Origin: Bacteroidia bacterium
Lineage (GTDB): Bacteria; Bacteroidota; Bacteroidia; Bacteroidales; F082
Assembly (NCBI GenBank): GCA_021287165.1
Contig: JAJTAY010000029.1
Span: forward strand, 1 to 64,000
DNA: 64,000 nucleotides
Reading direction: 5' to 3'
The notes below the pieces were generated by a model. That model did no database searches. It was not told the origin of the DNA and worked only from the letters and a program-made list of their open reading frames with translations. How positions within the stretch are numbered: the stretch's first letter is position 1; each line of letters opens with the position of its first letter. The translations under genes and the position numbers were made by a program. Positions 53,111 to 62,984 of this stretch are shown piece by piece.

Positions 53111-54457
53111 TTATGCAAATCTGGAGACTATTGTTTTTACTGTTTTTTCCACCTCTTCAAGCTTTTCCACTGTGACGGCTTCAGCCAGAAATCTTAAGTA
53201 AGGCTCGGTATTGCTGGGCCTGATATTGAACCAAAAATCTGGATAATCGAGCCTGTAGCCATCAAAATCCATGAAAGACAATGGCTTGCCGGATGCCAAA
53301 AAGTACTGGACGACTGCATCCATTGCCTGTTGTTTATTTGCAATCCTGAAGTTGATTTCGCCTGTGTTGTGATAAGCGGATATGTGCCTGATAATCTGCG
53401 AAAACGAGAAGCCTGCGGCCTTAAATTGGCTGGCAAGTTGCAAAACGATCAAGGCGGCTACCATTGCCGAATCAGAATAATAGAAGTCCCTGAAGTAATA
53501 ATGTCCGGCCAGCTCGCCGCCGAAAATACCATCTATCTCGCGCAGCTTTCCTGCACCATAGGCCCTGCCAACACGCCATGTGTGAACTTTGGCGCCGAAT
53601 TGTCCGAGATATTCGGCTACTGCACGCGAACTCCTAATGTCCTGCAAAACAGGTCCTTTTCCTCCTTTTTGCTCAAAAAAGTAATGCCCGAGCAGGGCTA
53701 TAATCAGATCGGGCGACACAAAACGGCCGTCCTCATCGATAAACATTACCCGGTCGGCATCGCCATCGAAAATAAGTCCGATATCGCATTGGCGGTTAAT
53801 TACGAGCTGCTTGATTTGCTCCTGGTTTTCAGGTTCGAGCGGGTTTGGCTCATGGCCGGGAAAATTGCCGTCGATAACATCATTGATGTAAAAGGCTTCT
53901 TTACCCAGCAGATTTTTAATCAGCAGGGCCGACATGCCGTTGCTGCAGTCAACGCCGATTCTCAGGTTGCTGAAATCGCCGTTGTATTGCTGCAAAAAAT
54001 CGAGATAAGCCGCTCTGAAGTCGAAAGAAGAGATTTTGCCTTTCTGCTTTTTTGGTTCAGGGATCTGATTTTCCACCAAGTATTCGAGCTTGCTGAGTCC
54101 GCTTTCGTAACCAACAGGGACAACATTGGCAGCCGAAACTTTTAGTCCGTTGTATTGCGGAGGATTGTGCGAGGCGGTGATCATAACCGAGCCGGTGAAC
54201 GAAAACTTCCCCGTTCCCCAATAGATCATAGGTGTTGTTGTCAATCCGGCATCGCTAACATCGGCCCCCGCGTCGTTAATTCCGCGGCACAAGGCTTCAA
54301 ACACAGCTGGCGAAGAGTTACGGGCGTCGCGCCCAACCAAAATATGAGTCGACTGTAGCACCTCTGGCAGGTGAAATCCGATTCGATAAACCATCTCAGC
54401 ATCCAGGTCTTTTTCCCAAACTCCCCGGATGTCGTAGGCTTTGAAAGCTTTTATCAT
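53111..54457 (-). CDS. Phosphomannomutase/phosphoglucomutase
   Basis: A 448-residue alpha-D-phosphohexomutase that interconverts sugar 6-phosphates and 1-phosphates for nucleotide-sugar synthesis. The phosphoserine is Ser96 in TASHNPPQ, the metal loop is FDGDADRV, sugar recognition is by GGELAGHYY, and the phosphate-binding loop is RPSNTEPY. Whether it prefers mannose or glucose cannot be decided. It starts 2 bases after the mltG stop and sits in an envelope operon. Confidence 0.94.
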   Translation of the reverse strand: MIKAFKAYDIRGVWEKDLDAEMVYRIGFHLPEVLQSTHILVGRDARNSSPAVFEALCRGINDAGADVSDAGLTTTPMIYWGTGKFSFTGSVMITASHNPPQYNGLKVSAANVVPVGYESGLSKLEYLVENQIPEPKKQKGKISSFDFRAAYLDFLQQYNGDFSNLRIGVDCSNGMSALLIKNLLGKEAFYINDVIDGNFPGHEPNPLEPENQEQIKQLVINRQCDIGLIFDGDADRVMFIDEDGRFVSPDLIIALLGHYFFEQKGGKGPVLQDIRSSRAVAEYLGQFGAKVHTWRVGRAYGAGKLREIDGIFGGELAGHYYFRDFYYSDSAMVAALIVLQLASQFKAAGFSFSQIIRHISAYHNTGEINFRIANKQQAMDAVVQYFLASGKPLSFMDFDGYRLDYPDFWFNIRPSNTEPYLRFLAEAVTVEKLEEVEKTVKTIVSRFA

Positions 54458-54459
54458 AA

Positions 54460-55533
54460 TTATCTTCTGATGTTTAGTCTGTCGAGTGCCCGACGGTATT
54501 TCCAGGCGTTAAACTGATGTTGTTCGTAGGTCTCTGCAAAGGCATGATAACCGGAAAGATCATCGCGTGCGCAGAAATACAGAAACCTGTGTTTCTGGAA
54601 ATTAAGCACCGCATCGATCGAGCTGATCGACGGGATGCAGATTGGGCCGGGCGGCAAACCGGCGTACATATAAGTATTGTAGGGTGAATTGTAATTGAGA
54701 TGGAAGTCCACAACGCGTCGCGCCTCAAAATCACGCGTTGCAAAAACGAGTGTCGGGTCGGCCTGAAGCCTCCATCCGCTCCGCAGTCTGTTTATGTAAA
54801 CCCCGGCTATGATGGGCTTCTCATCGTTTTTATTGGTTTCTTTCTCTACAATTGAAGCCAAAATGCTCACTTCGAGCGGGCTGAGAGGGATTTGTGCAGC
54901 TTTGTTTCGGCGGCTTTCATTCCAAAACCGCTTGTGCTCCTCGAACATACGCGACACAAATCCCTCGCCGGTGGTTGTCCAATAAAATTCGTAGGTGTTC
55001 GGTATAAAGAGTGCCGGTATTGTTTGGTGATTATAGCCAAGAAACGAGAGGTAAGCCGAATCGCTCAGCAATCCCGCTATGGAAGCCGAGTCGGCCTCTA
55101 TTTGTCCTGCCACGCGTTCGGCAAGTTGGTTGATATCGCGCAAACTGTTGAATGTCACCTTGACAGGAGTTTGCCTCCCCGACCTAAGAAGGCGAACCAA
55201 TTCCAGATTGCTCATATCGGGATAAATAAGATAATAGCCTGGCCGGATTTTATCGTTATACTGAAGCCAGAATGAGGCCCACTCGAAAGTTGTGCGGTTG
55301 ATTACCAACCCCTTACCGTAAATAATCTCCTTTGTTTTGTCGAAATCGCTGCCTGTGGGAATAATTAGTTCGGCAACAGGAAGGGCCGAGGTGTAGGTAT
55401 TCGGCCTGAAAAATACCGCATACACGGTTAGTGCACCCCCAATGATGATCAGCACGAAAAAGACAATGACGAAAACGCCCCAACCATGCCGTTTGCGTTT
55501 CCTGGTAGCACCCGATGTGTAATAAGCGCTCAT
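54460..55533 (-). CDS. mltG: Endolytic murein transglycosylase MltG
   Basis: 357 residues. A single N-terminal membrane helix (about 19-42) anchors a periplasmic LysM-like and YceG catalytic domain. The catalytic Glu230 is in ASIVEKET; LQADPTLVF, YNTYMYAGLPPGPI and FCARDDLSGYHAFA are typical of YceG. MltG cuts nascent glycan strands and sets their length. Its ATG overlaps the stop of the GNAT gene by 4 bases and the next gene starts 2 bases after its stop, so it is translationally coupled on both sides. Confidence 0.96.
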   Translation of the reverse strand: MSAYYTSGATRKRKRHGWGVFVIVFFVLIIIGGALTVYAVFFRPNTYTSALPVAELIIPTGSDFDKTKEIIYGKGLVINRTTFEWASFWLQYNDKIRPGYYLIYPDMSNLELVRLLRSGRQTPVKVTFNSLRDINQLAERVAGQIEADSASIAGLLSDSAYLSFLGYNHQTIPALFIPNTYEFYWTTTGEGFVSRMFEEHKRFWNESRRNKAAQIPLSPLEVSILASIVEKETNKNDEKPIIAGVYINRLRSGWRLQADPTLVFATRDFEARRVVDFHLNYNSPYNTYMYAGLPPGPICIPSISSIDAVLNFQKHRFLYFCARDDLSGYHAFAETYEQHQFNAWKYRRALDRLNIRR

Positions 55534-56069
55534 GATTGCTGGTGTTTGGGGTTGATTAACTGCATCAATATCTGGTCATGATACTTCCCGTTTTCAAAAT
55601 ACCAATCTTTTTGCTGCCCCGACAAACTGAAACCAAGTCGGTTGAAAAGTCTGATGCTTGTCTGGTTATCCGGCAATATGCTGCAATAAAGCTGATGCAG
55701 CCCAATTACATCGAATGAATGGTTGATGACCAGCTTCAAGGACGTAAATGCAATGCCTCTGTTACGGTAAGCGGAGTCGATATAGACCCCGATACCTGCG
55801 CGCCGGTGATGGGGGTGGAAATCATACAGGTCAACCATTCCGACAGTATGGCTCAAGTCCTGTTCGGTAAAATCTACCATAAACCTTGCTTGCCTGTTTT
55901 GGTAAATGTCGTGTCCTTCGATAATAAACTGTTCGATTTGGAAAAGCGAATACGGCAACAAATTATCGCTGTGTACCCATGACGTTTTGTCGTTCTCCCA
56001 TCTGAAAATCAGCTGTGCATCGTCGGGTTCGATGGCTCTGATACTAATGTTTTTATTTCGGGAAAACAT
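55530..56069 (-). CDS. GNAT-family N-acetyltransferase (RimJ/RimL-like)
   Basis: About 179 residues from the ATG at 56069; a GTG four codons earlier is possible. It has the acetyl-CoA binding pattern RRAGIGVYIDSAYRNRGI, VINHSFDVIGLHQLYCSILP and SIRLFNRLGF, as in RimJ/RimL or SpeG-like enzymes. The substrate is unknown. It lies between dapF and mltG, overlapping mltG by 4 bases, so it may act in the cell envelope or on an amino acid of that pathway. Confidence 0.92.
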   Translation of the reverse strand: MFSRNKNISIRAIEPDDAQLIFRWENDKTSWVHSDNLLPYSLFQIEQFIIEGHDIYQNRQARFMVDFTEQDLSHTVGMVDLYDFHPHHRRAGIGVYIDSAYRNRGIAFTSLKLVINHSFDVIGLHQLYCSILPDNQTSIRLFNRLGFSLSGQQKDWYFENGKYHDQILMQLINPKHQQS

Positions 56070-56084
56070 ATCGCTTAACACAAA

Positions 56085-56870
56085 TTATTGAACATGAACA
56101 TTTATGGAGCCATTAAAAACTTCCTGAACAGGCCCTTCCAAAAAAATATTCGTAAATCGGTTGTCCAACTTTCTTAAGGTCACGCGCAAAATGCCTCCTT
56201 TTGTGTGAATTTCGCTATGATCTTGTCCATTCCAAAGATAATTGGCTATTGCTGAGGCTGTTACACCTGTGCCACAGGAAAGTGTCTCAGCCTCCACTCC
56301 ACGTTCGTAGGTTCGCACCATGAGCATCGAACCCTTGCACTGCACAAAATTCACATTTACACCTTTTTCTGAAATGGTTTTATCGTATCGAATACGACTC
56401 CCAGTGGTCTGAACATCAATCAATTCAACATCTTCCACTTTTTTTACAAAATGCGGCGAACCGGTATCAATCAATAAACCTCCTTCTGTATCGTTGAATC
56501 TCGTGACGTCCGACATGCTTAATCTTACATGGAAAAGGCCGTTTGTGCGTTTTTCAGTCCATGCCTCATGAATGCCGTCGTAGGCATGAAACCGGCAGTG
56601 TGCCGAAGCGATACCGCGCTCAAAAGCAAAAGCGGCAGCCGAACGCCCGCCATTGCCACACATACTCCCTTCGTAACCGTCGGAATTGAAATAAACCATA
56701 CGAAAATCGGCAGATTCAGCATCTTTAATGCTGATTAATCCATCGGCACCAATTCCCAAATGCCGGTCGCAAAGCAATTGGATAAGGCTGGGCTTCAATT
56801 CCAGTTTCATAGTCCTGTTGTCGATGATAATGAAATCGTTGCCTGCACCATGATACTTCCAAAACTCCAT
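56085..56870 (-). CDS. dapF: Diaminopimelate epimerase
   Basis: The enzyme converts LL- to meso-diaminopimelate for lysine and peptidoglycan synthesis, without a cofactor. About 261 residues from the ATG at 56870 (MEFWKYHGAGNDF); a start 24 bases earlier is in frame but adds non-conserved residues. The two catalytic cysteines are Cys71 in SMCGNGGR and Cys199 in LSCGTGVTA. It heads the operon with the GNAT gene 15 bases downstream, then mltG, PMM and a TPR lipoprotein. Confidence 0.97.
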   Translation of the reverse strand: MEFWKYHGAGNDFIIIDNRTMKLELKPSLIQLLCDRHLGIGADGLISIKDAESADFRMVYFNSDGYEGSMCGNGGRSAAAFAFERGIASAHCRFHAYDGIHEAWTEKRTNGLFHVRLSMSDVTRFNDTEGGLLIDTGSPHFVKKVEDVELIDVQTTGSRIRYDKTISEKGVNVNFVQCKGSMLMVRTYERGVEAETLSCGTGVTASAIANYLWNGQDHSEIHTKGGILRVTLRKLDNRFTNIFLEGPVQEVFNGSINVHVQ

Positions 56871-57069
56871 TGTCTGCGTCCCGTCTGTCTTCATTCAGCG
56901 TTAAATTACGTTAAGCTTCTCCGGCTTGTTTGTGCTTGGTTCGCTTTTTGTAGCAAATTTAATCGAATCGCAGATTCTAAAAAATTAAGTTGTCAGCACA
57001 TTAACACGAATTAACACACCAAAAGAAACAGATCAAAATCACAGACGTTAAATAAAAAAACTTCGGAAT

Positions 57070-58551
57070 ATGAACAGAAAATTGAAAGACCTGATTTGGG
57101 GAATGTTAGGAGGAGGCATTATTCTGGCCATATATCTAATTGTTGCTTCCTCAGCTAAGCCACAAGGCGATTTTATTTTAGGACAAGAAAAGAGAATCTC
57201 CGTACAGCCCGAAATGCCGAGCATACATCAAACCAGGCTGGCAGCCATGCCCACTGAAATAAGTTTTGTGGAGGCCGCAGAAAGTTCGGTAAACGCTGTT
57301 GTTCACATCAGAACCGAAATGCGCACGCGCACAACTACTTACGATGATTTCTTCGGCTCGTTGCGCGAGTATCTTTATGGCAGTCCGTTTCACAACAATC
57401 AGCAGCGAAACGTTGTTGGATTTGGCTCGGGCGTTGTTTTGTCGGCCGACGGTTATATCGTAACCAATAATCATGTGGTGGAAGGAGCTGATAAGATTGA
57501 GGTAACCTTCAACGATAAGCGAAAAATGACTGCAGAGGTTGTTGGAACTGACCCAACTACCGATATCGCCCTGATTAAGGTTGACGGACGTAATCTGCCA
57601 TTTTTGGCATTCGGCAATTCGGATGAGGTGAAGGTGGGCGAATGGGTATTGGCCGTGGGAAACCCTTTTAACCTCACATCAACGGTTACTGCAGGTATCG
57701 TAAGCGCTAAAGCGCGCAATATCAATATTTTGGGAAATCGATCATCCATCGATTCATTCATTCAGACAGACGCAGTAATTAATCGTGGAAACAGCGGTGG
57801 GGCACTTGTAAACACTTCCGGCGAGCTGATCGGCATCAACGCAGCTATTGCTTCAAGAACAGGAGTTTATGAGGGCTACAGTTTTGCAATTCCCGGGAAT
57901 ATTGTGCGCAAGGTTGTCGATGACATTATTCGTTTTGGCGAACCGCAGAGGGCATTCATTGGGGTTGAAATCCGCGAAATGGACGAAGAACTTGCCAATA
58001 AATCCGGAGAGGAAAACATCAGAGGCGTTTATGTTGCAAGAGTCACCGAAAACGGTGGTGCCGCCGAGGCTGGAATCAAATCGGGCGATGTGATCCTCGA
58101 AGTTAATAAAAGGCCGGTAAACTCTCTGTCGCAACTGCTTGAAGCTGTTGGGCAGTATAGGCCGGGCGATGTGGTTGAAATCCTGACCCTCAGGAATGGC
58201 AAGACCCGTTCGGTTAACGTGAAATTGCGCAATCAGGATGGAAATACCCAGACTCAAACGCGGGAAGCCTCGTTCTTTAATAAAGATCTCGGCGCCACAT
58301 TGGCTCGTTTGTCTCAGAATGAGAAAAACGAACTTAATATCAGATCCGGACTGCGGGTCGTCGATGTTAGGGAAGGCGTGTTGCGCAGAGGCGGAATCGG
58401 AAAGGATTTTATCATTCTGCAAATCAACGGAACGCCGACCGACAGCCGCGAAGATCTTGAGTCGGCCTTAAACAGTGGTCGTTCGCGCACGGTTCGTGTG
58501 CAGGGGATGTATCCCAATGGTATGCGAATTAGTTTCGAATTTGTGAGATAA
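57070..58551 (+). CDS. DegP/HtrA-type periplasmic serine protease
   Basis: 493 residues. An N-terminal membrane anchor or signal (about 8-27) precedes a trypsin-like domain with the triad His135 (TNNHVVEG), Asp165 (TTDIALIKV) and Ser242 (NRGNSGGAL). Two PDZ domains follow (about 295-385 and 410-493) with GGAAEAGIKSGDVI and RRGGIGKDFIILQINGTP. It is a Do-type quality-control protease and chaperone for the envelope. The second PDZ domain lies at the end, as in Bacteroidota homologues. It is a single gene. Confidence 0.96.
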   Translation: MNRKLKDLIWGMLGGGIILAIYLIVASSAKPQGDFILGQEKRISVQPEMPSIHQTRLAAMPTEISFVEAAESSVNAVVHIRTEMRTRTTTYDDFFGSLREYLYGSPFHNNQQRNVVGFGSGVVLSADGYIVTNNHVVEGADKIEVTFNDKRKMTAEVVGTDPTTDIALIKVDGRNLPFLAFGNSDEVKVGEWVLAVGNPFNLTSTVTAGIVSAKARNINILGNRSSIDSFIQTDAVINRGNSGGALVNTSGELIGINAAIASRTGVYEGYSFAIPGNIVRKVVDDIIRFGEPQRAFIGVEIREMDEELANKSGEENIRGVYVARVTENGGAAEAGIKSGDVILEVNKRPVNSLSQLLEAVGQYRPGDVVEILTLRNGKTRSVNVKLRNQDGNTQTQTREASFFNKDLGATLARLSQNEKNELNIRSGLRVVDVREGVLRRGGIGKDFIILQINGTPTDSREDLESALNSGRSRTVRVQGMYPNGMRISFEFVR

Positions 58552-58638
58552 TTAAGAAACTTTTTAACCTTTAATTCGTAAAATAGCCGACATAAAACAA
58601 AGCAACAAACCACACACCTGCTGCATACGACAACAGGC

Positions 58639-58674
58639 ATTCCCGGTCAACTATCTGTTGGTTGGTCGGGAATG
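58639..58674 (+). promoter_or_regulatory. Hairpin upstream of the sigma factor gene
   Basis: cattcccg (58639-58646) and cgggaatg (58667-58674) form an 8 bp stem. Inside it gtcaac/gttg allows more pairing. It lies 54 bases before the sigma factor ATG and 88 bases after the protease stop. It lacks a T-run, so it may be a leader structure rather than a terminator. Confidence 0.45.
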
Positions 58675-58728
58675 AACCTTACGAACAATTTGTTTATTAA
58701 TACGTTTAAAGAAAGACAATTAAATACC

Positions 58729-59595
58729 ATGAGGCAACTAAAAATAACAAAATCCATTACTAATCGCGAGAATCAGTCGCTCGACAAATATCTGCAGGAT
58801 ATTGGCCGCGAGCAGATGATTACTGCGGAGGAGGAAGTGGAGCTTGCCCGCCGAATTAAGCAGGGTGATGAGAAGGCGCTTGAACGCCTTGTTAACGCCA
58901 ATCTGCGTTTTGTGGTGTCGGTGGCCAAGCAATATCAAAACCAGGGACTCAGTTTGCCAGATCTGATTAATGAGGGCAATGTGGGTCTCATTAAGGCAGC
59001 CCGCAGGTTCGACGAAACCCGCGGTTTCAAGTTCATTTCCTACGCTGTATGGTGGATCAGGCAGTCAATTCTGCAGGCACTTGCTGAACAGGCGCGTATA
59101 ATCAGGTTGCCGCTTAATCAGGTAGGGCAGGTGAACCGCGTAAAGAAAGTGTCGTCGCAGCTGGAGCAGCAATTGCAACGCACTCCTTCGACCGAAGAAC
59201 TTGCCAGCGAGCTCGAGCTTCCTGAGTACAAGGTAGAAGCCGCGTTAAAGATTACCTCGCGGTATATTTCGACCGATGCTCCGCTGATGGAAGATGAAGA
59301 CATGATGTTTTTGGATCAGTATGTTCCCGAAGATGCTGAGGATACCGATGAGCCTTTGATGCGCGAATCGCTTGGTCAGGAAATTCAGCGCTCGCTGGCT
59401 ATGCTCAGCGAAAAGGAACGCGACGTGCTCAATATGTATTATGGTATCGGGATGAACCATGCTTATACGCTGGAAGAAATAGGAGCAAAGTTCGACCTGA
59501 CCCGTGAACGTGTCAGACAAATCAAAGAGAAGGCTATCCGCAGGCTTAAACACAATGCCCGCAACAGACTGCTGAAGGCATACCTTGGTCAGTAA
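58729..59595 (+). CDS. rpoD: Primary RNA polymerase sigma factor (RpoD/SigA type, short Bacteroidota form)
   Basis: About 288 residues from the ATG at 58729 ([14 protein letters not shown]). Region 1.2 ([20 protein letters not shown]), region 2 ([28 protein letters not shown]), region 3 ([10 protein letters not shown]) and region 4 ([20 protein letters not shown]) are all present. Region 1.1 and the long non-conserved insert of proteobacterial sigma70 are missing, as in the Bacteroides sigma-ABfr type that reads TTG/TAnnTTTG promoters. The same promoter pattern is seen at several genes in this window. A terminator follows. Confidence 0.96.
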   Translation: MRQLKITKSITNRENQSLDKYLQDIGREQMITAEEEVELARRIKQGDEKALERLVNANLRFVVSVAKQYQNQGLSLPDLINEGNVGLIKAARRFDETRGFKFISYAVWWIRQSILQALAEQARIIRLPLNQVGQVNRVKKVSSQLEQQLQRTPSTEELASELELPEYKVEAALKITSRYISTDAPLMEDEDMMFLDQYVPEDAEDTDEPLMRESLGQEIQRSLAMLSEKERDVLNMYYGIGMNHAYTLEEIGAKFDLTRERVRQIKEKAIRRLKHNARNRLLKAYLGQ

Positions 59596-59613
59596 GCGAA
59601 TCTGAATATTGAT

Positions 59614-59646
59614 TAAAGACTGTCATCGATTGTGGCAGTCTTTTTT
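59614..59646 (+). terminator. Terminator after the sigma factor gene
   Basis: AAAGACTG and CAGTCTTT pair around a short loop (with one mismatch nearby) and are followed by TTTTTT. Confidence 0.85.
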
Positions 59647-59693
59647 GCTATAATAATTTTTCTTCGGCAGTGCAATCGTTTGCATTAAGGTTT

Positions 59694-59701
59694 TATTTTT
59701 G
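59694..59701 (+). promoter_or_regulatory. -7 promoter box of the GAPDH gene
   Basis: TATTTTTG matches TA-N2-TTTG and lies 42 bases before the ATG at 59744. Confidence 0.4.
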
Positions 59702-59743
59702 TTCGCAACCAATGTAAATCCAAAACAGAATAGCCAAAACCTT

Positions 59744-61189
59744 ATGGAACAATTTGATGCATCGCTAAGCCATTGGATCGACCACGAGAAAGCCGCCGCA
59801 GAGCTGATCAATATCGTCAGCCGCCTTTGGTACGAAAAATCCGTCGAACTGATTTTGCTCAGATCAGTGCTTGTCAATCGCGGTTCGGGCAAAATACTCA
59901 ACAAGCACATAAGGGCGGAGACGATTTTGAATAAGCCCGTTGCAGTACAGGACTCGCTTATGATAGCAAAGGCCATACTGGAACAAAACATTGCACCGGC
60001 CAGAATTGATATTGGCAGGCTCAACTCGGAGTGGACCGATGAGAAGCATCTGTATTCCAATGTAAATGATTTTGTTAAGGATAAACTGAAGGAATTTATT
60101 GGTGCTCCGCCACGCAGCACGCGTACTCAAGATGTAGTTTTGTATGGTTTTGGGCGTATAGGCCGGCTGTTGGCTCGCGAATTTATCCTCTTTGCCGGCA
60201 ATGGTTCGCATCTTCGACTAAGGGCCATCGTGACCCGGAGCAACAAACCGGAAGAAATCAGAAAGAGAATATCGCTTTTCAGAAAAGATTCCGTTCATGG
60301 ACCATTTCACGGAGTGGCCAATGAGGATATGGAAAATTCGGCGATGATAGCCAATGGACAGATAATCAAGTTTTTATCTGCTGCAAGCCCTTCCGAAATT
60401 GATTATACCGCTCACGGAATTCATGATGCCCTGGTCATTGACAATACGGGTGTGGTTCGCGATCGCGAAAGCCTGGCGCAACACCTTAAGGCAAAAGGGG
60501 TGAGCAAAGTGTTGCTCACTGCTCCGGGCAAAGGCGATATTCCCAACATCGTTTACGGAGTGAACCAGAACGCAGTTGATATCGATAAAGAGACCATTTT
60601 CTCTGCTGCTTCCTGCACAACCAACGCCATTGTCCCTGGCTTGAAAATTATTGAGGAAAACTACGGAATTGAGAAAGGCCATATCGAAACCATTCACGCA
60701 TACACCAACGATCAAAACCTGCTCGACAATTTCCACAAGAAAACGCGAAGGGGAAGGGCTGCGCCGCTCAATATGGTCATCACCGAAACCGGTGCTGACT
60801 CGGCTGCCACAAAGGCCATACCAAGCCTTGCAGGCAAACTGACCTCCAATGCGGTGCGTGTTCCGGTGCCAAACGTCTCGCTGGCCATACTCACGCTCGA
60901 CGTACGAAAGCAGGTTACTGTGGAGGAGGTGAACCAGCTTTTCCTTGAAGCCTCGCTCCGTGGTCCGCTCATCGAGCAGATCCGCTACAGCAATGCCACT
61001 GAATTTGTGTCGTCCGACGGCATTGGCGATTCCTGTGCCTGTATCTTCGATAGTCCCAACACCAAAGTCTCGAACGATGGCCGCACCATCATCGTTTATC
61101 TCTGGTACGACAACGAATTTGGCTACACCAGCCAGGTGGTAAGGCTTGCAAGGCACATCGGCCGGGTGAAAAGCTACAGGTATTACTGA
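59744..61189 (+). CDS. Long-form glyceraldehyde-3-phosphate dehydrogenase
   Basis: About 481 residues from the ATG at 59744 (MEQFDASLSHWIDHE). A 130-residue helical N-terminal extension precedes the classic GAPDH core: GFGRIGR (about 135-141), then the catalytic Cys291 in AASCTTNA, HAYTNDQNLLDN and the final WYDNEFGYTSQVV. The extra N-terminal part is found in a group of bacterial GAPDHs and is not the normal 335-residue glycolytic enzyme. Cofactor preference and whether it serves glycolysis or gluconeogenesis cannot be read directly. Confidence 0.94.
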   Translation: MEQFDASLSHWIDHEKAAAELINIVSRLWYEKSVELILLRSVLVNRGSGKILNKHIRAETILNKPVAVQDSLMIAKAILEQNIAPARIDIGRLNSEWTDEKHLYSNVNDFVKDKLKEFIGAPPRSTRTQDVVLYGFGRIGRLLAREFILFAGNGSHLRLRAIVTRSNKPEEIRKRISLFRKDSVHGPFHGVANEDMENSAMIANGQIIKFLSAASPSEIDYTAHGIHDALVIDNTGVVRDRESLAQHLKAKGVSKVLLTAPGKGDIPNIVYGVNQNAVDIDKETIFSAASCTTNAIVPGLKIIEENYGIEKGHIETIHAYTNDQNLLDNFHKKTRRGRAAPLNMVITETGADSAATKAIPSLAGKLTSNAVRVPVPNVSLAILTLDVRKQVTVEEVNQLFLEASLRGPLIEQIRYSNATEFVSSDGIGDSCACIFDSPNTKVSNDGRTIIVYLWYDNEFGYTSQVVRLARHIGRVKSYRYY

Positions 61190-61261
61190 TGCTTGATGGT
61201 GAGGCAACTTTAAATTTGGTCACCTAAACTTTAAAGGCTGGTATAGTTTGACCGAACAGCT

Positions 61262-61270
61262 TAAATTTGC
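61262..61270 (+). promoter_or_regulatory. -7 promoter box of pyrG
   Basis: TAAATTTGC, 25 bases before the pyrG ATG. A second TAAATTTG lies at 61211-61218. Confidence 0.45.
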
Positions 61271-61291
61271 CCGCTTATTGAACTTCAATAA

Positions 61292-62911
<1,620 letters not shown>

Positions 62912-62936
62912 TTGGATTGTCGAACCTTGCCATGCT

Positions 62937-62966
62937 GGCAGGCTTGGGCATTTTGTCTATTTTTGC
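62937..62966 (+). promoter_or_regulatory. Promoter of yidC
   Basis: TTG (62937-62939), 18 bases, then TATTTTTGC (62958-62966). This is the same TTG-N18-TA-N2-TTTGC layout as at the tRNA and SRP RNA genes. The ATG follows 18 bases later. Confidence 0.65.
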
Positions 62967-62984
62967 AGCCTTAAATTTCATTAG

